Source of the DNA: Sphingobacteriales bacterium
GTDB taxonomy: Bacteria; Bacteroidota; Bacteroidia; Chitinophagales; UBA2359
DNA: 44,734 nt
Direction of reading: 5' to 3'
Assembly: GCA_016718845.1 (NCBI GenBank)
Contig: JADKCK010000052.1
Location: 1-44,734 of the forward strand
Part shown: positions 1-8,095 of the stretch, piece after piece
Layout of the letters: each line of letters starts with the position of its first letter
Numbering within the stretch: position 1 is the first letter of the stretch
Notes under the pieces: model-generated
What the model saw: the letters and a program-made list of their open reading frames with translations, nothing else
Database searches by the model: none
Told to the model about the DNA's origin: nothing
Translations under genes and position numbers: made by a program

Positions 1-1337
1 GCACCTGCACAAACCGATTGGCTACCCGTCACCGTAATCGTCGGGCAACCAGGTATGCAGTTCGTTGCAAAAGCCTCGCTATCCGAGCAACCATTCGCAT
101 CCGTCGCCACTATCGTGTGATTGCCATTGGCAACACCCACAAAGGAGCGCTGGCTTGTGCCAACTGCGCCATCAAAGAAAATGTTCGTTGGATTACCGCT
201 CACAATAGTCACTGTCACATCGGCAGTAGCACCTGTGCAGTTGTCGCTAACACTAATTTGTGGCGATGCATTTACCGTTACATTTACCGTTGCTGTTGAT
301 GCACAACTGCCCGCAGCGGGCGTAAAGGTATATGTACCGCTTGCCGTATTGCTCACCACCGCAGGCAACCATGTACCCGTAATACCATTGCTAGATGTTG
401 CAGGTAAAATGGGAGCTACATCGCCGCTACATATCGCCGCTATTGCCGCAAAAGTAGGCAGTGTTTGTGGATTTACCGTTACATTTACCGTAGCCGTTGA
501 TGCACACGAACCTGCATTAGGCGTAAAGGTATAAGCACCACTTGATGTATTGCTCACCAATGCAGGCAACCAACTACCCGCAATACCCTCTATCGAAACA
601 GCAGGTAAAACAGGGGCTACATCACCGCTACATATTGCCGCTATTGGGGCAAAGGTAGGTGTCGTTTGTGGATTAACCGTTACATTTATCGTTGCTGTTG
701 ATGCACAAGCACCCGCATTAGGCGTAAAGGTATATGTACCACTTGCCGTATTACTTACCACAGCAGGTAACCAACTACCCGCAATACCCTCTATCGAAAC
801 AGCAGGTAATACAGGGGCTACATCGCCGCTACATATTGGGGCAATAGCTGCAAAAGTAGGCGTTGTTTGTGGATTAACTGTTACATTTACCGTAGCTGTT
901 GATGCACAAGCACCCGCAGCAGGCGTAAAGGTATATGTACCGCTTGCCGTATTGCTAACCAATGCAGGCGACCAACTACCCGAGATACCATTGCTGATGT
1001 TGCAGGTAAAAGGAGCTACATCGCCACTACATATTGCCGCTATTGCCGCAAAAGTAGGTATTGTGATGGCATTTACCACCACCACTATCGAGCCAGCACA
1101 GCCTAATCCAGTGCTATTATCCGTATAAGTTATCGTGGCATTACCCGCAAATACACCGCTCGATGCAAAGTTGCCGCCCGCATCTATCGTACCCGCAGCA
1201 GCCGGTACAACAGACCAAACACCGCCTGCAACACCACCTACTTGCGTATAAACAGCCGTCGCACCTGCACAAACCGATTGGCTACCCGTCACCGTAATCG
1301 TCGGGCAACCAGGTATGCAGTTCGTTGCAAAGCCTCG
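1..1337 (-). CDS. Giant Ig-like repeat surface protein, distal segment (runs off left edge)
   Basis: This is the downstream part of the giant protein that starts at 15277. The minus-strand frame stays open to base 1, with no stop seen in the part read codon by codon, so the C-terminus is missing. It encodes about five 67-residue Ig-like repeats (PTFAAIA-ICSGD, GTYTFTP, CASTAT) and then a segment with ISVSDNCTGA and SQSVCAG. Bases 1-70 match 1261-1330, so this is a second copy of the next super-repeat. Relative to the sister copy near 2041 there are a 1-nt and a 2-nt deletion near 1000-1015 that together restore the frame. A T9SS sorting domain would be expected beyond the edge, but that is inference. 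Confidence 0.7.
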
Positions 1338-2317
1338 CTATCCGAGCAACCATTCGCATCTGTTGCCACTATCGTGTGATTGCCATTCGCAACACCCGCA
1401 AACGGAGCCAGCTTGTGACGTACCACTATCCAAAGAATATGTCGTTGGTGTGCCGCTCACAATAGTCACTGTCACATCGGCAGTTGCCCCCGTGCAGTTG
1501 TCGCTAACACTAATTTGGGGCGATGCATTTACCGTTACATTTATCGTTGCTGTTGATGCACAACTGCCCGCAGCAGGCGTAAAGGTATAAGTACCACTTG
1601 CTGTATTGCTCACCACCGCAGGCAACCATGTACCCGAGATACCATTGCTAGAAGTTGCAGGTAAAACAGGAGCTACATCGCCGCTACATATCGCCGCTAT
1701 TGCCGCAAAAGTAGGCAGTGTTTGCGGATTAACCGTTACATTTACCGTAGCCGTTGATGCACAAGCACCCGCAGCAGGCGTAAAGGTATAAGTACCACTT
1801 GCTGTATTGCTCACCAATGCAGGCAACCAACTACCCGCAATACCCTCTATCGAAACAGCAGGTAATACAGGAGATACATCACCACTACATATTGGGGCAA
1901 TAGCTGCAAAAGTAGGCGTTGTTTGCGGATTAACTGTTACGTTTACCGTAGCTGTTGATGCACACGAACCTGCATTAGGCGTAAAAGTATATGTACCGCT
2001 TGCCGTATTGCTCACCAATGCAGGCAGCCATGTACCCGAGATACCATTGCTAGATGTTGCAGGTAAAATGGGAGCTACATCGCCACTACATATTGGGGCA
2101 ATAGCCGCAAAAGTAGGAGTTGTGATGGCATTTACCACCACCACTATCGAGCCAGCACAGCCTAAACCAGTACTATTATCCGTATAAGTTATCGTAGCAT
2201 TACCCGCAAATACGCCGCTCGATGCAAAACTACCACCCGCATCTATCGCACCCGCAGCAACAGGTACAACAGACCAAACACCGCCTGCAACACCGCCTGT
2301 TTGTATAAACAGCCGTT
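1..2317 (-). repeat. Nested tandem super-repeat (1260 bp and 1057 bp units built from 201-bp units)
   Basis: The sequence at 1 recurs at 1261 and again, slightly diverged, at 2318. The first unit is 1260 bp and the second 1057 bp; the difference is about one 201-bp (67-residue) sub-repeat plus 2 nt. Both levels are in frame with the coding sequence, so copy number changes would alter protein length without breaking it. The window begins exactly inside this array. Confidence 0.85.
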
Positions 2318-2327
2318 GTACCTGCAC
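1338..2327 (-). CDS. Giant Ig-like repeat surface protein, frameshifted segment
   Basis: Continuation of the giant gene in a new frame. It has a short unique stretch (TGGVAGGVWSVVP) followed by four 67-residue Ig-like repeats. The apparent ATG is only the first one after a frameshift. Near 2303 the sequence lacks 2 nt compared with the equivalent site near 1240. The apparent end is also false: 2 nt are missing near 1407 and one A near 1329 (three A's instead of four in the two sister copies), and together these restore the original frame after the spurious stop at 1338. It should be read as part of one protein, not as a separate gene. Confidence 0.7.
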   Translation of the reverse strand: MQVQRLFIQTGGVAGGVWSVVPVAAGAIDAGGSFASSGVFAGNATITYTDNSTGLGCAGSIVVVVNAITTPTFAAIAPICSGDVAPILPATSSNGISGTWLPALVSNTASGTYTFTPNAGSCASTATVNVTVNPQTTPTFAAIAPICSGDVSPVLPAVSIEGIAGSWLPALVSNTASGTYTFTPAAGACASTATVNVTVNPQTLPTFAAIAAICSGDVAPVLPATSSNGISGTWLPAVVSNTASGTYTFTPAAGSCASTATINVTVNASPQISVSDNCTGATADVTVTIVSGTPTTYSLDSGTSQAGSVCGCCEWQSHDSGNRCEWLLG

Positions 2328-4509
2328 AAACCGACTGGCTACCCGTCACCGTAATCGTCGGGCAACCAGGAACACAGTTCGTTGCAAAAGCCTCGCTATC
2401 CGAGCAACCATTCGCATCTGTTGCCACTATCGTGTGATTGCCATTGGCAACTCCCACAAAGGCAGTACCAGCTTGTGCGGTGCCATTATCCAAAGAATAT
2501 GTCGTTGGTGTGCCGCTCACAATAGTCACTGTCACATCGGCTGTTGCACCTGTGCAGTTATTACTAACACTAATTTGTGGCGATGCATTTACCGTTACAT
2601 TTACACTTGCTGTTGATGCACAACTGCCCACCGAAGGTGTAAAGGTATATGTGCCACTTGCCGTATTGCTCACCACCGCAGGTAACCAGGTACCCGCAAT
2701 ACCCTCTATCGAAACAGCAGGTAAAACAGGGGCTACATCGCCGCTACATATTGCCGCTATTGGGGCAAAAGTGGGCAGTGTTTGTGGATTAACTGTTACA
2801 TTTATACTTGCTGTCGATGCACAAGCACCCGCCGAAGGTGTAAAGGTATAAGTACCACTTGCTGTATTACTCACCAATGCAGGTAACCATGTACCTGCAA
2901 TGCCTTCTATCGAAACAGCAGGTAATACAGGGGATACAGCGCCACTACATATTGGGGCAATAGCTGTAAAAGTAGGTGTTGTTGGTGGCGTTGTCACTAC
3001 TAACACACTTGCAGTACCCGTACAACCATTCCCATCTGTCACCGTGACGGTATAGCTGCCCGCAGCCGAAACACTTAGTGTTTGACCTACGCCACCCGTC
3101 CATTGATAACCCACAAATGGCTCGGCTACACTTAGCACAATACTGCTACCCACACAAAACGCTACATTGCCCAAAATAGTGGGGGTAATCGTTGGGCATA
3201 CAATGGTGCAGTTTTGCGAGCCAGTTAAGGGTACCGGAGGACAGGTACTAGCATCATCTATTAAATAGTTATAGTGCACTCCCGATGCTAAGGTTTCGCT
3301 AAAACCATTGGGCAGGGTATAGGGTGGAACCCCGCCTGTAATATTTACCGTAACCACATAATCCGTCGAAGGGCTGGGGTTGCAGATAGCCGTAGCATTG
3401 GCTTGCAAGGGAGCTATAAAATTAAATATCTTCTCGGCATAAATGGCTCCGCAAGCCGTTGGGCAAGAGGGGTCGGTACCCGTCACATCGCACACCCATC
3501 TAAACGTATAATGTCCAAAGGGTACTACATTTACCGTCACGTTTTGCGTATTGGCATCGGGCGTAAAGTAACCGTTGCATCTGTTTGAGGTCCCGTCTAA
3601 ATACGTCCACTCCCAATGGCAGTTGCTCGTCGTGCCGGTGCAATCTAAACCTAATTGCGTTAATATCGCTTCGTAGGCGGCACTGCCCGCAGGGCAATCG
3701 CTTTGCGAGCACAAACTACCCACTACACTGGCAGGTGTAATACCCAAACTATTGCCACACACTTCTTCTGTCTCGGGCGGGCAAGTGCCTACAACTGTTG
3801 GCCAGAATCGGCCAAAACCTATTTGCACCGTATCGCTGCTTTGGCATACGCCCAAAGTCTCTGTCCAAATAAATTCATATACGCCACAGGCATTTACCGT
3901 AACCGTCGTTTGGGGTCTAGGGCATTGGCAAACACCACACTTTGGGCCTACATACGTCCATTGTCCGTTGGTGCCATCGCTATTTAAGGCATAACTATAT
4001 CCACATATAAAATCATCTAATCCTGCATTTATCGCTACTGGCACCTGTACCACTACTTGTTGCGATGCCGTTCCGTTACAGCTCGCTTGGGTTACTGCCA
4101 CGCTGTAAGTCGTTGTAACAGCAGGGGTTACGCTAATCTCAAAGGTCGTTTCACCGTTGGGTGACCATAAATAGGTGTCAAAACCATTGCCTGCACTTAA
4201 TATTGCGGTCTGTCCGGCACATATCGTCAAATCGCCGGTTATATTGGGCGTAAGGGCAGTGCCTGATGTTACCACAATTTGGTCGCTTGCCGTGCAACCG
4301 TTTGCATCTGTCACAACCACCGTTGGGCTGCCCGAGGCACTAAGCGTAATCGTTTGTGTGTTTTGGTTGCCCGGTGTCCATAAATAACTTGCATAGCCAG
4401 CACCCGCATCTAAGGTCGTGTTGCCGCCTGCACAGAACGTGGCACTGCCCGTAATTTGTGTACCGGGCTTGCAAATACCGTTACCGTTGCGGCGGCTGTT
4501 GCCGTACAA
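2230..4509 (-). CDS. Giant Ig-like repeat surface protein, segment with Cys-rich island
   Basis: Segment of the giant protein in another frame. It begins with two Ig-like repeats of the type ITGSATFCAGGNTTLDAG followed by a YLW motif. It then has a roughly 290-residue non-repetitive, cysteine-rich stretch (about bases 3190-4060) with GPKCGVCQCPRP, EEVCGNSLG and CHWEWTYLDG. It ends with copies of the 67-residue repeat and the SQSVCAG module. The Cys-rich island matches no family I recognise. The frame joins its neighbours through a 1-nt loss near 4470, where one added base gives SPVPQITGSAT, and a 2-nt loss near 2303. It is a secreted beta-rich adhesin segment by inference. Confidence 0.7.
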   Translation of the reverse strand: MYGNSRRNGNGICKPGTQITGSATFCAGGNTTLDAGAGYASYLWTPGNQNTQTITLSASGSPTVVVTDANGCTASDQIVVTSGTALTPNITGDLTICAGQTAILSAGNGFDTYLWSPNGETTFEISVTPAVTTTYSVAVTQASCNGTASQQVVVQVPVAINAGLDDFICGYSYALNSDGTNGQWTYVGPKCGVCQCPRPQTTVTVNACGVYEFIWTETLGVCQSSDTVQIGFGRFWPTVVGTCPPETEEVCGNSLGITPASVVGSLCSQSDCPAGSAAYEAILTQLGLDCTGTTSNCHWEWTYLDGTSNRCNGYFTPDANTQNVTVNVVPFGHYTFRWVCDVTGTDPSCPTACGAIYAEKIFNFIAPLQANATAICNPSPSTDYVVTVNITGGVPPYTLPNGFSETLASGVHYNYLIDDASTCPPVPLTGSQNCTIVCPTITPTILGNVAFCVGSSIVLSVAEPFVGYQWTGGVGQTLSVSAAGSYTVTVTDGNGCTGTASVLVVTTPPTTPTFTAIAPICSGAVSPVLPAVSIEGIAGTWLPALVSNTASGTYTFTPSAGACASTASINVTVNPQTLPTFAPIAAICSGDVAPVLPAVSIEGIAGTWLPAVVSNTASGTYTFTPSVGSCASTASVNVTVNASPQISVSNNCTGATADVTVTIVSGTPTTYSLDNGTAQAGTAFVGVANGNHTIVATDANGCSDSEAFATNCVPGCPTITVTGSQSVCAGTTAVYTNRRCCRRCLVCCTCCCGCDRCGW

Positions 4510-6866
4510 CTGCCGTTGCTCACCGTTACATTGTACGGATAGGTGCCATTGCTTAATCCGCTAATAATTTGCGATGCTTGATTAGCATTGCCAATACCTG
4601 CTCCTGCCCATGTGTAGCTGCTACCGCCTGTGGCTGTTAAAGTAGTGCTGCCGCCTTCGCAGAACGATAGCGTACCATTGATTGCCCCAACAGGATTTGC
4701 ATTGACCGTTACCGTTGTTGTAGCCGTTGAACTACAGTTGCCATTGCTTACTGTTACCGTATATATGCCCGCCATACCCGCTGTTGCGGCTGCAATACTT
4801 GGGTTTTGTTGGTCTTGGGTAGATGCCGTAATGCCCGAACCCGACCATGAATAAGTCGTGCCACCTGATGAAGTGAGGTTTATCGCATCGCCCACACACA
4901 CCGTAGCACCGCCCGCTGTTGCAGTTGGCAAAGCATTAACCGTTACCGTTGTGTTGGCTACTGCCGTACAGTTGTTGGCGTTTGTTACTGTTACCGTATA
5001 TACACCTCCGTTTGCGTTGGTGGCATTGTTTATATTTAATGGGTTGGCTGATGATGTGCCGCCGCCATTGGGTAATGTCCAGCTATATGCGTTGCCGCCC
5101 GAGGCAGTTAAGGTGGTGTTATCGCCTGCACAAAGTGTATTTGTACCACTAATGGCTGCCGTTGGCAAGGCGTTGATACTTACTGTTGTTGTGGTTGTTG
5201 CTACACTGCATTCGAGTGCGGCTCCGTCGGGGTCGTCGGTGGTGATGGTTATGGTTACGCTGCCCGCCGCTATATCTGCCGCCGAGGGGGTGTAAGTTAC
5301 ATTAGTGCCTGTCGTAGTATTAAATGTTCCGCTGCCCGAGGTTGTCCAAGTGGCTGTTGTGGCACCGCCGCCAAGTGTTACGCTTAGGTTGGCAGGTAAT
5401 CCAGCACAAACATCCACACTCGATAATCCTGATACTGTTGGTGGGTTGGGACAAGCACAGGGGGCTACTGTTACGGTGGTGCTGGCGGTAGCTGTACAGC
5501 CATTGCCATCCGTTACCGTTACTACATAATTGCCCGACATGCCAACCGTGGCTCCCGCAATAACTGGGTTTTGTTGGTTTTGGGTAGATGCGGTAATGCC
5601 TACACCTGACCAGTTGTAGGTCGTTCCGCCCGAGGCGGATAGGTTGATAGTGCTAGCAGAACAAACATTGCCGCCACCACCTGCCGACGCATTGGGTATC
5701 GCATCTACACTAATAACTGCACTACCTGTTGCTGCATTGCTACATGATGCAGGTGCTGCCGATACCACACTTACCAAAGTGTAGGTAGCCGTAGTCGTCA
5801 ATGCACCTGTATTAATTGTTGCCGTGCCTGCTGCATTTAAAGTTGCGGTTTGGTTGCTTCCGCCATTAATTGTATAGGTAACAATGGCGTTGGGCGTGCC
5901 TGTAAAGCTAAGGTTAGCACTACCACCCGAGCAGAAACTAGTACTGCCGCTGATGCTTGCCGTCGGTAAGGGATTTACCGTTACCACGGCACTGCCCGAT
6001 GCAGCCGTACTGCATGATGCTGGTGCTGCCGACACCACACTTACCAAAGTGTAGGTAGCCGTAGCCGTCAATGCTCCTGTGCTGACCGTTGCGGTACCAC
6101 CTGTTAAGGTAACGGTTTGGTTGCTGCCGCCATTAACCGTATAGGTTACAATGGCATTGGGGGTGCCTGTAAAGCTAATGCTTGACACATCGCCGCTACA
6201 TATACTTGTGCTACCGCTAATGCTTGCCGTTGGTAGGGCATTGACTACTACAACAGTGGTGGCAGTAGCTGTACAGGTGTTGTTATCTGTTACCGTAACG
6301 GTATAAGTATAGCTATTGGCAGGGGCATTATTGGGTATGTTGATAACTGGATTTTGAACATTGCTACTGTATCCAGCAGGTCCGCTCCAACTGTATGCCG
6401 TACCCACAGAAGCATTCAAATTGACTGTTCCGCCCTGACAAACAGCACCTGTATTAGTTGCCGTTGCGGTGGGGTTAAGTTGGATAACGTTGGTTACGGT
6501 TGAGCCCGTACAACCGCTGGCATCGGAAACAGTGACCGAATAGGTGCCTACGCCTATGTTATTAACACTTTGAGTAACGGCATTACCTGCACTTGCCGAC
6601 CATAGGTAGCTCGAAAAACCACTTCCTGCATTTAAAGTAGTGGTGCTACCTGGGCATATTTGGGTGTTGCCTGTAATGTTGGGCGATAAACTAGTGGCTT
6701 GGGTAACGGCTATGCTAGCAGTGCCGATACAACCGTTGTTGGTTACCGTAACGGCATAGGTGCCCGCTGTATTTACCGTAATGCCCGAACCTGTGCTGCT
6801 ACCCGTAATAACGCCGCCATTGCTGGCTGCCCATTGGTACGTGCCGCCACCACTTGCCGTTAGCAC
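4410..6866 (-). CDS. Giant Ig-like repeat surface protein, segment with Ig_7/PKD-like repeats
   Basis: About 800 residues of diverged Ig-like repeats of roughly 75-90 residues, each with a start such as ISGSTSICSGD, a central Y-W-S core and a TYTVTVT strand. One different module carries GGGATTATWTTSGSG, YTPSAADIAAG and TTDDPDGA; a homologous copy lies in the N-terminal segment near 12600-12850. The repeats resemble Bacteroidota 'Ig-like domain, CHU_C associated' and PKD-like families. The apparent ATG is artefactual: one C is missing near 6898 (upstream frame reads SISAAAHFV then stop; one added base gives SISGSSTFCVGGNSVLTAS, continuous with this segment). It is part of the same protein. Confidence 0.7.
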   Translation of the reverse strand: MLTASGGGTYQWAASNGGVITGSSTGSGITVNTAGTYAVTVTNNGCIGTASIAVTQATSLSPNITGNTQICPGSTTTLNAGSGFSSYLWSASAGNAVTQSVNNIGVGTYSVTVSDASGCTGSTVTNVIQLNPTATATNTGAVCQGGTVNLNASVGTAYSWSGPAGYSSNVQNPVINIPNNAPANSYTYTVTVTDNNTCTATATTVVVVNALPTASISGSTSICSGDVSSISFTGTPNAIVTYTVNGGSNQTVTLTGGTATVSTGALTATATYTLVSVVSAAPASCSTAASGSAVVTVNPLPTASISGSTSFCSGGSANLSFTGTPNAIVTYTINGGSNQTATLNAAGTATINTGALTTTATYTLVSVVSAAPASCSNAATGSAVISVDAIPNASAGGGGNVCSASTINLSASGGTTYNWSGVGITASTQNQQNPVIAGATVGMSGNYVVTVTDGNGCTATASTTVTVAPCACPNPPTVSGLSSVDVCAGLPANLSVTLGGGATTATWTTSGSGTFNTTTGTNVTYTPSAADIAAGSVTITITTDDPDGAALECSVATTTTTVSINALPTAAISGTNTLCAGDNTTLTASGGNAYSWTLPNGGGTSSANPLNINNATNANGGVYTVTVTNANNCTAVANTTVTVNALPTATAGGATVCVGDAINLTSSGGTTYSWSGSGITASTQDQQNPSIAAATAGMAGIYTVTVSNGNCSSTATTTVTVNANPVGAINGTLSFCEGGSTTLTATGGSSYTWAGAGIGNANQASQIISGLSNGTYPYNVTVSNGSCTATAAATVTVFASPVHKLRAVPRSVQAATRP

Positions 6867-6877
6867 CGAGTTGCCGC

Positions 6878-8095
6878 CTACACAAAATGTGCTGCTGCCG
6901 ATATGCTCGCCGTGGGGTTGGCATTGACCGTAATGCTGGTACTTGCTGTACTAGTACAACCATTGCCACCTGTTACGGTTACGTTGTAGGTACTTGTACT
7001 GGGCGTTAAACCGTTGATAACTTGTGGGTTTGCAGCGGCTGTCGTCACCCCATTACCCGACCAGTTATAGCTACTGCCGCCACTGGCTGTTAAATTTAAT
7101 GGGCTGCCTTCGCAAATGTTGCCACCACTAATGCTCGCCGCGGGTAGGGCATTGACCGTGACAGCAGCGGTGGCTGTTGACGTACAATTATTGGCTGAGG
7201 TGACGGTTACTGTGTAGGCAATACTACCTGCTGCTGCCGTTGAAGGGGTAATAGTTGTGCCTGTACCGCCTGTGCTCCATGCGTAGGTGCCGCCGCCACT
7301 GGCAGTTAAGGAGCTTGCTACATCATTCAAACAATAGGTATTAACACCAGTTATGCTAGCTGTTGGGATAACAGTATTATTGCTTATACTAGCCGTAGTG
7401 GTGGCACTACATAAAGTAGCGGTATTTGTAACAGTTACCGTATAACTACCTGCCGATAATGCCGATATGTCTTCGGTAGCTTGTCCACCTGACCATAAAT
7501 AGGCATAAGTGCCTACTGGCAATACACTCAAATCTATCGAACCATTACCCGTAGAACCACAATTGGTGTTGTTGATAACCGTTGTGCTGGCGGTGGGTAA
7601 GCTGGGTGTATTGCTGATGCTTGCCGTAGCGGTGGCACTACATAAGGTAGCCGTATTAGTAACTGTTACCGTGTAAGTACCTGCCGATAATGCCGATATG
7701 TCTTCGGTAGCTTGTCCGCCTGACCAGAAATAGGCATAAGTACCCGCTGGTAACACACTCAAATCTATCGAACCATTACCCGTAGAGCCGCAGTTGGTGT
7801 TGTTGATAACCGTGGTACTGGCGGTGGGTAGGTTTGGTGTGTTGTTTATCGTTGCGGTAGCGGTGGCACTACATAAAGTAGTCGTATTTGTTACCGTTAC
7901 CGTATAACTACCCGCCGACAATGCCGATAAGTCTTCGGTAGCTTGTCCGCCTGACCAGAAATAGGCATAAGTGCCTGCTGGATTAACACTTAAATCTATC
8001 GAACCATTACCCGTTGCACCGCAATTGGTGTTGTTGATAACTGTTGTGCTGGCGGTGGGTAGAGCTGGGTGTGTTAGGTAGTTGGTCGGTGGCAC
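6878..8095 (-). CDS. Giant surface protein, SprB-like repeat segment
   Basis: This segment holds three tandem copies of a 77-residue repeat (231-bp period, phased at 7531, 7762 and 7993) with NNTNCG, GNGSIDLSV, TYAYFWSGGQATED and a TYTVTVTNT strand. This matches the SprB repeat known from the gliding adhesin SprB of Flavobacterium. About two further Ig-like repeats follow. The true frame continues from the upstream segment: one extra base near 8062 (gtagagctggg against gtaagctggg in sister copies) breaks it. The function is inferred as surface adhesion or gliding-associated display. Confidence 0.72.
   Translation of the reverse strand: MPPTNYLTHPALPTASTTVINNTNCGATGNGSIDLSVNPAGTYAYFWSGGQATEDLSALSAGSYTVTVTNTTTLCSATATATINNTPNLPTASTTVINNTNCGSTGNGSIDLSVLPAGTYAYFWSGGQATEDISALSAGTYTVTVTNTATLCSATATASISNTPSLPTASTTVINNTNCGSTGNGSIDLSVLPVGTYAYLWSGGQATEDISALSAGSYTVTVTNTATLCSATTTASISNNTVIPTASITGVNTYCLNDVASSLTASGGGTYAWSTGGTGTTITPSTAAAGSIAYTVTVTSANNCTSTATAAVTVNALPAASISGGNICEGSPLNLTASGGSSYNWSGNGVTTAAANPQVINGLTPSTSTYNVTVTGGNGCTSTASTSITVNANPTASISAAAHFV
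7390..8060 (-). repeat. Three tandem 231-bp SprB-like repeats
   Basis: The phrase aatctatcga recurs at 7531, 7762 and 7993, exactly 231 bp apart, each time within a 77-residue SprB-like unit. They are coding repeats inside the giant surface protein. Confidence 0.85.

Noticed and set aside
121..2851. Plus-strand open frames with repeated VPLAVLLT and GVKVYVPL
   Set aside because: Shadows of the 201-bp coding repeats on the minus strand; the minus frame gives recognisable Ig-like units.
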